DNA of 64,000 nt, taken from Clostridium sp. M62/1 (lineage in GTDB: Bacteria; Bacillota; Clostridia; Lachnospirales; Lachnospiraceae). The stretch is from positions 2,672,001 through 2,736,000 of the forward strand of contig NZ_CP085988.1 of the NCBI RefSeq assembly GCF_020736365.1. Reading direction: 5' to 3'. Below the pieces are notes generated by a model that was not told the origin of the DNA, ran no database searches, and saw only the letters and a program-made list of their open reading frames with translations. A program made the position numbers and the translations under genes. Of this stretch, positions 53,581-63,344 are shown piece by piece (within the stretch, counting starts at the first letter, position 1; the number at the start of each line of letters is the position of its first letter).

Positions 53581-53781
53581 ATGCATAAAGGTACAGTAAA
53601 GTGGTTCAACAACCAGAAGGGCTACGGATTTATCTGTGACGAGGAGGGAAACGATGTGTTCGTTCACTACTCCGGCCTTAACATGGAGGGTTTCAAATCC
53701 CTTGACGAGGGCGCTCAGGTAGAGTTCGAGGTTGTCAACGGAGCAAAGGGACCACAGGCTACGAACGTAACCAAGCTCTAA
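53581..53781 (+). CDS. Cold-shock-domain protein
   Basis: 66 residues, a single OB-fold that binds single-stranded RNA/DNA and melts mRNA structure. RNP1 is [12 protein letters not shown] and RNP2 is [16 protein letters not shown] precedes the ATG. It is monocistronic with its own promoter and terminator. Confidence 0.96.
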   Translation: MHKGTVKWFNNQKGYGFICDEEGNDVFVHYSGLNMEGFKSLDEGAQVEFEVVNGAKGPQATNVTKL

Positions 53782-53887
53782 TGTAATCATTATACCTCTT
53801 TCCAGTGTACCTGTTTCCAATATATATATCTACACCTATATTTTGTGAATAAGCTATATTGAATTAAGTAAATGATTAAATGAGAGA

Positions 53888-53922
53888 AAAAGGACTGTCG
53901 GCGAAGGGCTGACAGTCCTTTT
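53888..53922. terminator. Bidirectional terminator between csp and hslO
   Basis: AAAAGGACTGTC pairs with GACAGTCCTTTT, with A and T runs outside. Confidence 0.85.
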
Positions 53923-53950
53923 CTCGTTTTCCCCTCAGTCTGATTTTCTC

Positions 53951-54832
53951 CTATCTGACTGCCTGGCTTAAGAGCTCCTTAAGCTCCTCCACAGAAAACT
54001 CATAATTCTTATTGCAGAAATGGCAGTTTACCTCAATGCTCTTTCCCTCGTCGATCATCTCCTGAAGCTCCTTCTTCCCAATGCTGACAAGGGCCTTCTC
54101 CACTCTCTTTTTATCGCAGTTGCAGTAAAACTGAACCGGCATCTGATTAAGGATCTCGAGACCGAATTCTCCGAGAACATGCTCAAGGATCTGCTCCGGC
54201 GTCATTCCCTCGTCGAGAAGAGCGGTAATCGGTTTTATCTCCTTCAGCTTCTCCTCCAGCCTGTCGATCATCTCATCGGAGGCTCCCGGAAGAAGCTGGA
54301 TAATAAATCCTCCTGCCTGGCGCACCGTATTTTCCCTGTTCATCAGAACACCCAGGGCGACGGACGACGGAGTCTGCTCCGAGGTCGCATAATAGTAGGT
54401 GAGATCCTCGGCGATCTCCCCGCTTACGAGAATCGTCTGCCCCACATACGGCTCCTTTAAGCCGATGTCCTTGATTACGCTCAGCACACCGATTCCCAGC
54501 GCTCCGCCTACATCCAGCTTTCCCTGAGCGTTCGGAGGCAGCATTACCTCCGGGTGAAAGGCATATCCCTTCACATTTCCGAAAGCGTCCGCCGTCACAG
54601 TCAGGCCGCCGATAGGGCCGTCACCCTCTGCCCTCAGCGTCAGGACATCGTCCTTTCCCTTCATCATGCTTCCCATCATGGCCCCTGCCGTGAGCAGACG
54701 TCCCAGGGCAGCCGTGGCCACCGGGCTTGTATTGTGCGCCTTTCTGGCTTCCTCCACTGTCTCCCTCGTCGTAGCCGCAAAAGCGCGGATCTGACCGTCC
54801 GCTGCTGTGGCTCTTACCATATAATCTGCCAT
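53951..54832 (-). CDS. hslO: Hsp33 redox-regulated chaperone
   Basis: 293 residues from the ATG at 54832 (AAAGGA upstream). The C-terminal zinc-thiol switch is intact: FYCNCDKKR and CHFCNKNY (CxC...CxxC). The core shows LLTAGAMMGSMMKG and GALGIGVLSVIKDIGLKEPY. It is activated by oxidative unfolding in the cytoplasm. It lies 23 bases after the methyltransferase gene, probably in one transcript. Confidence 0.96.
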   Translation of the reverse strand: MADYMVRATAADGQIRAFAATTRETVEEARKAHNTSPVATAALGRLLTAGAMMGSMMKGKDDVLTLRAEGDGPIGGLTVTADAFGNVKGYAFHPEVMLPPNAQGKLDVGGALGIGVLSVIKDIGLKEPYVGQTILVSGEIAEDLTYYYATSEQTPSSVALGVLMNRENTVRQAGGFIIQLLPGASDEMIDRLEEKLKEIKPITALLDEGMTPEQILEHVLGEFGLEILNQMPVQFYCNCDKKRVEKALVSIGKKELQEMIDEGKSIEVNCHFCNKNYEFSVEELKELLSQAVR

Positions 54833-54855
54833 ATATGTCATTCCTTTCTGCTGAT

Positions 54856-55629
54856 TCAATTCTGATTTTCCCCTGACGACTTTCCTCTCTCCCTGGCAAT
54901 CACGTAGATTCTCTCGCTGTCCTCTCTGGGCGCGTTCCTTGTAAATGCGTCATAGGCTGCCACAAACTCCATCCCGGCCTGACGGATGGCGTCCTTCACC
55001 TCGTCGAGGGTATAGGCTCTCTGATAGTGGGTTTCCTGGTATTTCCGGTAGAGATCCTCCTTCTCCCGGATGAAAAGGCTCAGGCTGTATTCATTGATCC
55101 TCTCCTCCTCATCGTAGCTGTTGTCCCAGATGAAGCTGCTCTCCTCCCTGTCCTCTGCGATGGTGGATTCCCCGAGAATCTCCCTGTATTTATATTCTGT
55201 ATTGAGGTCAAAAATAAAGAGCCCCTCCGGATCCAGATAATTATTCACCAGGCGCAGCGTCTGAACCAGATCCCCGGGCTCTAACAGATAGTTCATGGAA
55301 TCACAGATGCTGACGATGGCTCTGACTGTCCCATAGAGCTCAAATTCTCTCATATCCTGGAGCAGGTAGAGAATGTCGTGTCCCGACTCCGCCCTCTTTT
55401 CCATGGCAATCTGAAGCATATCCGGAGAAATGTCAATGCCCGTCATGTCATACCCCTCTCTGGCCAGAATCTCTGTCAGGCTTCCTGTCCCGCACCCCAG
55501 ATCCAGCACCAGGCCGTCGTCAATCCCGTGCTCCTTAAGCAGGGATATGAGATAGGCTGCCCACTCCTCGTAGGGAATATTATCCATAAACATATCGTAA
55601 ACTGCCGCAAAGCTGGTATAAGCCTCCAC
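54856..55629 (-). CDS. Class I SAM-dependent methyltransferase
   Basis: 257 residues. Motif I is VLDLGCGTGSLTE, then GYDMTGIDISPDML and a DSMNYLL motif IV region. The substrate is not determined. The start is GTG with AGGAGG at good spacing. It is cotranscribed with hslO. Confidence 0.9.
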   Translation of the reverse strand: MEAYTSFAAVYDMFMDNIPYEEWAAYLISLLKEHGIDDGLVLDLGCGTGSLTEILAREGYDMTGIDISPDMLQIAMEKRAESGHDILYLLQDMREFELYGTVRAIVSICDSMNYLLEPGDLVQTLRLVNNYLDPEGLFIFDLNTEYKYREILGESTIAEDREESSFIWDNSYDEEERINEYSLSLFIREKEDLYRKYQETHYQRAYTLDEVKDAIRQAGMEFVAAYDAFTRNAPREDSERIYVIARERGKSSGENQN

Positions 55630-55794
55630 AATCCGCCTCCTGTCGTCTTATTTCTGTCACTGCCGTCCAGACTGTCCCCGCCGTGCCGGAGGTTACGCAT
55701 TACGCATCCCACCGCCACCGCTTCTTACGGCAAAGGGAACGAGGCTGAACTGTTACATATCATATCAATATTTGCCTGGAAAAGCAACCGATTA

Positions 55795-55823
55795 TTGATT
55801 ATTGGGGATTTTTTGCTTATACT
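55795..55823 (+). promoter_or_regulatory. Possible sigma-A promoter of the gene at 55909
   Basis: TTGATT, 17 bases, TATACT, about 85 bases before the ATG. Confidence 0.5.
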
Positions 55824-55908
55824 TATAGTAGTCATTTTATCCGGCACAGGCAGTCGGAAGGAAACGGGTGCCGGCTGCCGGCGGAAAAAAGATTGGAAGA
55901 ATACACCT

Positions 55909-56964
55909 ATGAAAAACAGTTTTATAATTTCAGATATACGAAGCGATCTTCTGCGGCGGCTGTTTATGCCGGTTCTTGTGGTGGCTGCCGCTCTCCTGGC
56001 TCTGCAGCTTTCTCCCAGGGAAAACGTATTCCATCAAAGACCTTTAAACTATAAAAGCCATTACGAAAACTTCTACAACCGCTTTCTTCCCTGTGTCCGG
56101 GTAACGGCATCCAACCTTCAGTACACAGGCCTTAACCGGACAGTGGGAGGCGCTGTCAAGGGCTATTACTACTACACTCTGGTGGACGGCTTCTGCCAGT
56201 TCTACCTTCTGGGCGCTGAGGCTGGGGCTCCGCCTGCCCCTTCTATTGAATCTCTGGACATCCATGGGCGGCTGATTGAGCTGGATGCTGACCAGTACGG
56301 AGAAATTACGGATGCCATGGCCTCAGCCCTCGGCTGGAAAAGCAGCTCCCTAAGAAAAATCACAGCCCCCTATGCAGTTTCCTCCCTCTCCTGCCCTTTT
56401 TTCATCAGTCTGGCCGGCAGGCTGGCTGTAAACCTCTGCCTGTTTGCAGGGCTGGCAGAGCTGTTCTGTTCCCTGGTTTTTTTCATTTTCCCTCTGGCCT
56501 CACCGGCTTTCCGGTATCTCGGGAATATATGGGAGGTCAGACAGAAGATTTCTGAGGCTGAAGCTGAGCTTCACAGCCAGGTTCCCGTGAAGGCCGGAAA
56601 GCTCTATCTCACCAGCAGCTATCTGCTGTACCTGGACGGAGCCAGGACAAGGCTTCTCCCTCTGGAGGAACTTTTCTGGGCAGGGATAGAAAACAGAAAA
56701 GACTGCCGCGGCTTTTCCCGTTTTGTCCGGCGATTATCAGCCCTTCTTCCCAAAAGGAGACGAAACGCAGACAGCAGCGCATTTCTCTCCCTCGCTGCCT
56801 CTGACGGAAAATTCATCCGCCTGCCCTGCCCCTCCCGGGAAATCGCCGAATCCATTCTGTCCTCTCTGAGAGTGCAGAACGGCCGCATTCATTTCGGAGA
56901 TAAGCCTGAGAAAAGGCAGATTGCGGCAGAACTTAAAAAGAGGGAGCGGGTTTTAAAAGAATAG
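55909..56964 (+). CDS. Two-segment membrane protein of unknown function
   Basis: 351 residues. A first membrane segment lies at ~18-38, an extracellular domain at ~40-165 (YKSHYENFYNRFLPCVRVTA; GYYYYTLVDGFCQFYLL), a second hydrophobic region at ~165-205, and a basic cytoplasmic domain to the end. No family is claimed. The frame is open far upstream in antisense to the methyltransferase gene; the ATG at 55909 is chosen by promoter position although its ribosome site (GGAAG) is weak. Confidence 0.75.
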   Translation: MKNSFIISDIRSDLLRRLFMPVLVVAAALLALQLSPRENVFHQRPLNYKSHYENFYNRFLPCVRVTASNLQYTGLNRTVGGAVKGYYYYTLVDGFCQFYLLGAEAGAPPAPSIESLDIHGRLIELDADQYGEITDAMASALGWKSSSLRKITAPYAVSSLSCPFFISLAGRLAVNLCLFAGLAELFCSLVFFIFPLASPAFRYLGNIWEVRQKISEAEAELHSQVPVKAGKLYLTSSYLLYLDGARTRLLPLEELFWAGIENRKDCRGFSRFVRRLSALLPKRRRNADSSAFLSLAASDGKFIRLPCPSREIAESILSSLRVQNGRIHFGDKPEKRQIAAELKKRERVLKE

Positions 56965-56990
56965 GGAGTTCCCATACAGCGGGAGATCGG

Positions 56991-57037
56991 AAAAAGAGAG
57001 CTTCCGGAGGAGAAATCCCCGGCCAGCTCTCTTTTTT
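56991..57037. terminator. Bidirectional terminator
   Basis: AAAAAGAGAGCT pairs with AGCTCTCTTTTTT between convergent genes. Confidence 0.8.
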
Positions 57038-57060
57038 GCCTTCTGCCTTATTCTATGCTT

Positions 57061-57570
57061 TTATTTGTTTTTTCCGCAGCACTTTTTATATTTCTTTCCG
57101 CTGCCGCATGGACATGGATCGTTTGGATAAATTTTCTGCTCATTGCGCACAGTGCCGGATGCCTTCTGGTTTCTGTAAAGCTCCTTTCTCTTCTCAGGAG
57201 TCAGGATTGCATCCCACTGAGGCAGGTTGTACAGCCAGTCTGCTTTTGCCTCAACCATGTTCCAGTACAGCTTCTCCGGATCAATCTCGATCTTTACAAC
57301 TGTATTCTCATCCATGGTCTCGATCTGGTTCTCATAACCCTTTAAGCTCTCGTTGATTCCGTCCAGGAAACCTGTCATAATCAGAATCTCTGTGTTGTAC
57401 TTCTCAGCCAGCTCCTTAACGGTTCCCTCTACCACCTCTGTCGGGTTGGAGAGAATCTGCTCATAGATTCCCTTCTCGATTGCGAAATAGCCGGACCACA
57501 GTTCTTCTCTCTTTTTATCATCGAGTCCGTCGCCGTACGCGAGGTTTCTCCAGTTTTCCAGTAATGTCAT
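57061..57570 (-). CDS. SEC-C motif protein
   Basis: 169 residues. The last ~22 residues are a SEC-C zinc motif ([16 protein letters not shown]), as at the end of SecA and in many small proteins. The rest is helical and acidic with no recognised domain. AAAGGAAGG precedes the ATG. The role is unknown; a nucleic-acid or ribosome-linked role is often guessed. Confidence 0.85.
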   Translation of the reverse strand: MTLLENWRNLAYGDGLDDKKREELWSGYFAIEKGIYEQILSNPTEVVEGTVKELAEKYNTEILIMTGFLDGINESLKGYENQIETMDENTVVKIEIDPEKLYWNMVEAKADWLYNLPQWDAILTPEKRKELYRNQKASGTVRNEQKIYPNDPCPCGSGKKYKKCCGKNK

Positions 57571-57626
57571 ACGTAATAACCTTCCTTTTTTATTAATTTA
57601 AGTTACCGCATCTGCTTGTCCAGAAT

Positions 57627-57655
57627 AGTATATAACAGTTTTCAGGTTTTTGCAA
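57627..57655 (-). promoter_or_regulatory. Sigma-A promoter of the SEC-C gene
   Basis: TTGCAA, 17 bases, TATACT on the minus strand. Confidence 0.65.
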
Positions 57656-57789
57656 AGATTTTTTCAGTTTGAATGTATATTCCTCCCCGGTCTGGCCATA
57701 ATAGGAATATCAACAAAAGAGAAATTTTTGAATACTTATCCTCCCCTTTTTAGTCCCCTGCCTGTTGGCTTCGTGCAGCAGGCGGGGGA

Positions 57790-57884
57790 TTTTTTATATA
57801 ACAGGAAACTTCGTTCCCTGTTATATAAAAACGCTCCGCTGGGATCGCACTGGGTTGGAAAAGAAAAGTCGCTGCTGCAGCAGC
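57790..57884 (-). repeat. Dispersed palindromic element, copy 4 (inverted, extended)
   Basis: Read on the minus strand it matches copy 1: CAGTGCGATCCCAGCGGAGC and the TATATAACAGGGAAC palindrome (57790-57852). On the CAGTG side it shares about 30 more bases with copy 1 (GGTTGGAAAAGAAAA...GTCGCT). It lies between two divergent promoters. Confidence 0.85.
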
Positions 57885-57994
57885 TTTACAGCCGAAGGCG
57901 CCGTGAATTCAGAGAGAATCTGCGAAGACAGGAGAGCTCCGTGTTAATTTTTCGTTAAAAGACCTTTTAGCCTCCTCAAAATATCAAGTTCAGA

Positions 57995-58023
57995 TTGACA
58001 GGCGCTTTTCTTCTTCGTATAAT
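57995..58023 (+). promoter_or_regulatory. Consensus sigma-A promoter of the hydratase gene
   Basis: TTGACA, 17 bases, TATAAT, a perfect match; it leaves a leader of about 180 bases with no riboswitch I can name. Confidence 0.75.
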
Positions 58024-58211
58024 GGCCTTAGTTTATATGAATTCTTTTATAGATACTCAATATTCTATAAATTTATTGTTATACCGTATATTAATTATTG
58101 AAAAAACGGCACTCTCAGCAGACTGAGACAGCTTATACGCGCAATACGAAATATAGGGTGAAACAGAATACAAGAATAAAAGCAGAACCAGAAAGAAAGG
58201 ATACATAACTT

Positions 58212-59045
58212 ATGGCAGATCTGATTTATGAAGTAAAGGGACATCTGGCACGCATTACCATGAACAGGCCAGAGCATTTAAACTGTTTCAGCGAGGAGAT
58301 GATTCACCTCTGGACAAAGGCCCTGGAAGATGTGAGGGACAGGGAGGATATTTACGCTGTCCTGCTTTCGGGAAACGGAAAGGCCTTCTGTGCCGGCGGA
58401 GATGTAAAGGCTATGGCAGCAGGCGACGGATTCTTTGAAAGCCACGACGATATTTCCTCCACCGCCCTCGCCCGCAAAAATTCCCTCTGGAAGGGCATTC
58501 AGCGAATTCCTCTGATCCTGGAGGAGATTGACAAGCCGGTGGTGGCAAAGATCCACGGAGCAGCCGTAGGAGCAGGTCTTGACATGGCTCTCATGTGCGA
58601 TGTGAGAATCGCTTCAGAGAGTGCTACCATGTCTGAGAGCTACTTTAACGCCGGTATCGTACCAGGCGACGGCGGCGCTTACTTCCTCCCCCGCATCATC
58701 GGACGTGACAAGGCTCTCGATATGTTCTGGACTACCAAGGTCTTAAAGGGTGCTGAGGCAGAACGGATTGGTCTGGTGACCCATGTAGTTCCCGACGACG
58801 AGCTGGATGACTATGTGGAAGCCTACATGCAGAAGCTCCTGGAAGCGCCGCAGACAGCCATGCGCCTGACCAAGCGGGCTATCTATCAGAGCGAGCAGAT
58901 CACGCTGCGCTCCTCCCTGGATATGGTTTCCTCCTTCATGGGAATCGTGACAGAGCTGGACGATTACCGTACCCGCACATCTGCTCTGGTGGAGAAACTG
59001 AACCGCAAGCACAAAAAGCATGCGGAGGAAAAAGAGAAGAACTGA
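58212..59045 (+). CDS. Enoyl-CoA hydratase/isomerase-family protein
   Basis: 277 residues, crotonase fold. Oxyanion-hole patterns are FCAGGDVKAMAAG and KIHGAAVGAGLDMALMCD. By hand alignment with rat mitochondrial hydratase, the two catalytic Glu positions carry Asp (in GLDMA) and Tyr (in ESYFNAG), while VPGDGG has an extra acidic residue. So the reaction may not be standard hydration. The last residues are Lys-rich. AAAGGA precedes the ATG. It is monocistronic. Confidence 0.88.
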   Translation: MADLIYEVKGHLARITMNRPEHLNCFSEEMIHLWTKALEDVRDREDIYAVLLSGNGKAFCAGGDVKAMAAGDGFFESHDDISSTALARKNSLWKGIQRIPLILEEIDKPVVAKIHGAAVGAGLDMALMCDVRIASESATMSESYFNAGIVPGDGGAYFLPRIIGRDKALDMFWTTKVLKGAEAERIGLVTHVVPDDELDDYVEAYMQKLLEAPQTAMRLTKRAIYQSEQITLRSSLDMVSSFMGIVTELDDYRTRTSALVEKLNRKHKKHAEEKEKN

Positions 59046-59400
59046 TTTTGGCCTGCAGGCGGCTTTTCTGCTCTCCCTGCATAATTGAAAAGAGGGTATC
59101 CCTCAGATCTTTTTATGACCTTTGGATACCCTCCATTACTGTATTTTTTACTGGGCATTCGCCCATTCTATATCATAAGCACCGTTTTTTCGCAGCACTT
59201 TTTGTCCTTCATATATTGATGGGGAATAAAATTTTCAGCAAAGCCATCTGTGCATACTGGCGGCTGTTAAAATTCAAATATTTTCGTTCTGACTGAGCGT
59301 CATACAGCTTAAATTCGTGTTCCGACACTTGCATTGCAAACCCTAAGTCCTGCATTGCCGTATACAGAAAGACACTGAAAAGCACAGGCAAACATATGCA
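59046..59400. other. Intergenic region before the LysR remnant
   Basis: Contains the inverted repeat GAGGGTATCC/GGATACCCTC (59092-59101 with 59124-59133), likely the end of the hydratase transcript. From about 59209 the DNA may be decayed coding sequence; frames are broken by stops. Confidence 0.45.
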
Positions 59401-59760
59401 TTGAGAATTGCTGCATCCGATTTTTACACAGCATACTTTATTTCAAATCTCCTGTCTGAGATGCTGGAACAGTACCCTGATTTGCATTATACGCTTTGGA
59501 TTGGACAGGAAGAAGAACTGCTTCATTATTTTGAGACAAAAAAGACTGATGTAATGATCGTATCTTCTGATACTGAATATTCCGGACATCCATTCAGGTA
59601 CATCTCCTTTGAAGTTTCTTCGCTTAATCTAAGCTCAGGCGGCGTAATATTAACACCGCTCACTGCATACACGCAGAAGCGGAAGATATTCTGGCAAAAC
59701 GGCAGCTCACATCCTCTTATTGCGGAGTTTGTAAGGCGGTTCTGTCAAGTTCATGTATAG
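59401..59760 (+). pseudogene. LysR-type regulator remnant (effector domain only)
   Basis: The 119-residue frame starts LRIAASDFYTAYFISNLLSE, which looks like the beginning of a LysR substrate-binding domain, and ends in the C-terminal type SSHPLIAEFVRRF. The helix-turn-helix is missing and about 60-70 residues seem deleted after FRYISFEVSSL. An in-frame stop lies at 59344, there is no ribosome site, and no usual start exists. The remnant reading is inference from pattern. Confidence 0.65.
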
Positions 59761-59859
59761 CCTTTCTCTCCGGTATAAACACAGAAGGCGGGCGGACTGG
59801 CGCAGAATCAGCAGCCCGATCGCCTTCTGTTTAATTTGCACGTGACAAGTCATGCTCTC

Positions 59860-60522
59860 TTACCGCTCTGCAAGCTCTCCGCTCTTATGCACTCCCGTGA
59901 TGGAATACTCCACCCACTCAGCCACATTGACGGCATGATCGCCGATTCTTTCAAGATATTTGGCAGCCATCAGGAAATCCAGAGCCTCCTCGGCGCCGAT
60001 TCCCTTCTTCTCGATCAGCTCCATAAGCTCGCCCTTTACACAGTCAAACAGGCGATCCACCTCATCGTCATCAGCCTGCACCTTCCTGGCCAGAGCCAGA
60101 TCTTCCTTCACAAAGGCATCGACACTGTCCATCACCATCTTCACGGCTGCCATGGACATCTGATTAATGTGCACCTTGCTCTGCAGTCCGCTTCCCGCAA
60201 TATGGGGCACCAGCTCTGCAATATCCTCTGCCTGATCCCCGATCCGCTCCAGATCAGAGATCATTCGGAGAGCTGCTGATACATTTCGGAGATCGTGGGC
60301 GATGGGCTGCTGTCTTAAAAGCAGCGTCATGCAGCTTCCCTCAATCTCCCTCTCCAGATTGTTAATCTCACTTTCCAGCTCATGTACCTGGGACTGCAGA
60401 TCCGGCGCCCCCTCTCCGCCAAGGGCCCTCGCTGACAGGGAGATCGCCTCCTCGCAGAGGCCCCCCATCTTGATCAGCTGCTTTTCCAGATTGTTAAGCT
60501 GCCTGTCGAAATTCTTCCTCAT
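59860..60522 (-). CDS. phoU: Phosphate transport regulator PhoU
   Basis: 220 residues, two three-helix PhoU repeats with the metal motifs ISDLERIGDQAEDIAE and AAKYLERIGDHAVNVAE. It damps the phosphate response through the Pst transporter and histidine kinase. The ATG at 60522 shares one base with the pstB stop (TGATG), and GGGAGG lies upstream. It is the last gene of the pst operon. Confidence 0.97.
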   Translation of the reverse strand: MRKNFDRQLNNLEKQLIKMGGLCEEAISLSARALGGEGAPDLQSQVHELESEINNLEREIEGSCMTLLLRQQPIAHDLRNVSAALRMISDLERIGDQAEDIAELVPHIAGSGLQSKVHINQMSMAAVKMVMDSVDAFVKEDLALARKVQADDDEVDRLFDCVKGELMELIEKKGIGAEEALDFLMAAKYLERIGDHAVNVAEWVEYSITGVHKSGELAER

Positions 60523-61331
60523 CAACCGAACCTCCCTGTAATATAATCCTCTGTCCGCTTATCCTTTGGCATGGCAAACATTTCTCCCGTATCCCCGAAC
60601 TCCACGCACTCGCCCAGAAGGAAGAAAGCTGTCTGATCGGAGATTCTGGCGGCCTGCTGCATATTGTGGGTGACAATGATAATGGTATACTTTTCCTTCA
60701 GCTCCATGGCCAGATCCTCGATTTTGGAGGTGGAGATCGGATCCAGAGCCGATGTGGGCTCATCCATCAGGATCACATCCGGCTCCACCGCCAGCGTCCT
60801 GGCGATGCAAAGTCTCTGCTGCTGTCCTCCGGAAAGTCCCATGGCGCTCTTGTGCAGACGGTCCTTTAACTCATCCCAGATTGCCGCCTGGCGAAGACTC
60901 CTCTCCACAATCTCATCCAGCTGATCTTTTTTTCTGATCCCGAAAATCCTGGGGCCGTAGGCTACATTGTCATAGACGCTCTTTGGAAAAGGGTTGGGCT
61001 GCTGAAATACCATTCCGACTCTGTGTCTCAGGGTGATGGCATCCATCTCACGGAAAATATCCGTGCCGTCCAGGCGTACGGTTCCGTCAATTTTAACATT
61101 CTCCACCAGGTCATTCATGCGGTTGAGGGTTTTTAAAAAGGTAGACTTTCCGCAGCCGGACGGACCGATAAAGGCGGTAATCTTCTTTTCCTCGATTTTC
61201 ATATCGATGTTCTTCAGGGCGTGAAATTCTCCGTAGTGGAGGTTCAGTCCTGATATATCAAACTTCGTCACGGCTGCCGGAGCATTCTCTCCGTTCACTG
61301 AGCCGGCGTTGTGAATGTTTGCTTCTGCCAT
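60522..61331 (-). CDS. pstB: Phosphate ABC transporter ATPase PstB
   Basis: 269 residues. Walker [11 protein letters not shown], signature LSGGQQQRL, Walker [14 protein letters not shown], switch [10 protein letters not shown]. It powers high-affinity phosphate uptake with PstA and PstC. AAAGGA precedes the ATG. Confidence 0.98.
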   Translation of the reverse strand: MAEANIHNAGSVNGENAPAAVTKFDISGLNLHYGEFHALKNIDMKIEEKKITAFIGPSGCGKSTFLKTLNRMNDLVENVKIDGTVRLDGTDIFREMDAITLRHRVGMVFQQPNPFPKSVYDNVAYGPRIFGIRKKDQLDEIVERSLRQAAIWDELKDRLHKSAMGLSGGQQQRLCIARTLAVEPDVILMDEPTSALDPISTSKIEDLAMELKEKYTIIIVTHNMQQAARISDQTAFFLLGECVEFGDTGEMFAMPKDKRTEDYITGRFG

Positions 61332-61391
61332 AGCTGATTTTCCTTTCGCTGATTTCCTTTTGATTTCTCTCTTCTCAGACGTTTTCCTGTC

Positions 61392-62267
61392 TTACTCTCC
61401 TGCATTTTTCTTCTTGATATGGTGGCTCCACACATTTGCGCCGATACTGAACGCCAGTACCAGGAGCATTAAAACGGCGGAGGCGCAGTTTGCCAGCGCT
61501 CTGTCCTGTCCGTTCACCTGCAGGTTCCAGATCTGAATCGACAGAGTTTCTGCAGGACGGAACGGATTAAAAGGACAGGTCGGGGCAGACAGATTCCAGT
61601 TTCCCCATTTCAGAGCAGTTCCTGAACCTGTCGTGTAGAGAAGGGCTGCCGCCTCTCCAAATCCTCTTCCAGCTGCCAGGATAACTCCTGTCATGATGCG
61701 GGGCACACAGGCCGGAAGAAGCACATGGAAAATACTCTGCCATTTCGTGGCCCCCAGCCCCAGGCTGGCCTGGTAGTAACCGGCCGGAAGACCCTTGATG
61801 GCATCCTCTGTCGTCGTTGTGATCAGAGGCAGAGTCAGGATCGATACGGAAAGCGCGCCTGCAATCAGGCTCTTCCCCATGCCGAAAAACACCAGAAATA
61901 CCAGGTATCCGAACAGTCCGACTACGATGGACGGGAGAGATGACAGTGTTTCAATACACATTCTCAAAAAGCGCGTTACCCTGCCCGGCTTTGCGTACAT
62001 GCCCAGGTAAATTCCCGCTCCCACGCCTAAGGGTACGGATACCACAAGTGAGATGAACACCAGATAAACCGTATTAAAAAGCTGGTTTCCAATACTTCCC
62101 TTTCTCTCAAAGCGGAACATCTCCGGCGTTGCGCCGAGAAGTCCTCCGATGATTACCTTTCCGGCAAACGCAATGAGAAGCGTGAAGAAGAAAATGGCGA
62201 TGGCATAAAAGACTGCCGTCATAAATGTGTCAACTGCTTTGGCACGTCTGATTCTCTTTTCTGCCAC
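61392..62267 (-). CDS. pstA: Phosphate ABC transporter permease PstA
   Basis: 291 residues, six membrane segments. It contains TLSSLPSIVVGLFGYLVF and the EAA-type loop GLPAGYYQASLGLGATKWQSI that contacts PstB. The start is GTG with AAAGGAGG. It lies two bases after pstC. Confidence 0.96.
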   Translation of the reverse strand: MAEKRIRRAKAVDTFMTAVFYAIAIFFFTLLIAFAGKVIIGGLLGATPEMFRFERKGSIGNQLFNTVYLVFISLVVSVPLGVGAGIYLGMYAKPGRVTRFLRMCIETLSSLPSIVVGLFGYLVFLVFFGMGKSLIAGALSVSILTLPLITTTTEDAIKGLPAGYYQASLGLGATKWQSIFHVLLPACVPRIMTGVILAAGRGFGEAAALLYTTGSGTALKWGNWNLSAPTCPFNPFRPAETLSIQIWNLQVNGQDRALANCASAVLMLLVLAFSIGANVWSHHIKKKNAGE

Positions 62268-62269
62268 TT

Positions 62270-63208
62270 TTATTTTCCTCCTTTCAGAACTGCTTTCCTG
62301 TCGTCCTTATCCGGCTTCACTGCAGATACCCGGTGAATCAGAAAAATGAAAAACAGGGAGATAAGGAACAGAAGAAGCGCCATGGACCAGAGGGCCGATT
62401 TCATCTCTCCGCCCTCCATGGCATTTCCCATCTGAGCCGCAATCTCTGTCGTAAGTGTTTTCGTTGTAGAAAAAATGCTGGTAGGCAGAGCAGTCGTCTG
62501 GCCGATTACCATGGCAACTGCCAGAGCCTCTCCGAACGCTCTTGCAAGCCCCAGAATAATTCCGGAGATAATTCCCGGCGCAGCTGCCGGAATGACAATT
62601 TTATAGATGGTCTGCCATCTGGTAGAACCGAGGCCGTATGCCGCCATACGGCACTCCTTCGGAACTGCCCTCAGGGCGTCCGCTGCCACTGTCGTGATAG
62701 TGGGAAAAATCATCACAGCCAGCACAATGCCGGCGGCCAGAATCGAATGGCCGACCTGGCGGTCAAACACCGTCTTAATCGCCGGAACCAGCACAGTAAG
62801 ACCTACCCAGCCGTATACTACAGATGGGATTCCGGCAAAGATCTCCACGACCGGACGGTAAAATTTTTCTCCGAATTTTGGAGAAATGTCTGTGATAAAA
62901 ATGGCTGAGCCCAGGGAAAACGGAGCTGCAATGAGAAGCGCCAGACCGCAGGTACACAGAGAACCTACTACAAAAATCAGCGCCCCGACTGTCCCTCCGC
63001 CGTCGGAGTTATCTGCCGGCGCCCACTGGGCTGAACCCAGGAATTCCCAGAGCGTGTGTCCGTAGGTCAGAAAGGTGGCTGAACCTTTGTACACCAGGAA
63101 CGCTCCAATCCCGATAGTCAGGACAATCACAAACAAGCCGCACGCCGTCATGAGATCCCGCCAGAAATATTCCTTGGCAAACATGCTTTTTCCTTTTGTC
63201 GTATCCAT
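62270..63208 (-). CDS. pstC: Phosphate ABC transporter permease PstC
   Basis: 312 residues from the ATG at 63208 (CCAGGAGG upstream). Six membrane segments; family patterns are FAGIPSVVYGWVGLTVLVP and the EAA loop VPKECRMAAYGLGSTRWQTI. It is the partner of PstA. Confidence 0.96.
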   Translation of the reverse strand: MDTTKGKSMFAKEYFWRDLMTACGLFVIVLTIGIGAFLVYKGSATFLTYGHTLWEFLGSAQWAPADNSDGGGTVGALIFVVGSLCTCGLALLIAAPFSLGSAIFITDISPKFGEKFYRPVVEIFAGIPSVVYGWVGLTVLVPAIKTVFDRQVGHSILAAGIVLAVMIFPTITTVAADALRAVPKECRMAAYGLGSTRWQTIYKIVIPAAAPGIISGIILGLARAFGEALAVAMVIGQTTALPTSIFSTTKTLTTEIAAQMGNAMEGGEMKSALWSMALLLFLISLFFIFLIHRVSAVKPDKDDRKAVLKGGK

Positions 63209-63344
63209 AAATCCTCCTGGCCTGAAATGAGAGGGGAGGCCCATTCAGGCGGCCAGCCCCTCTTCATTTCATTGTCTTTGATTTATCGCAGCCATACCTC
63301 CTGCCGCCGGGGCAAAAGGTTTAGCTGCTGAAACGTATCCTTGA

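Noticed and set aside
55378..55908. 177-codon upstream extension of the membrane protein at 55909
   Set aside because: It is antisense to the methyltransferase gene and crosses the predicted promoter; the ATG at 55909 fits better.
59209..59391. 60-residue minus-strand frame
   Set aside because: No ribosome site or family pattern; overlaps what looks like decayed DNA, so not called a gene.
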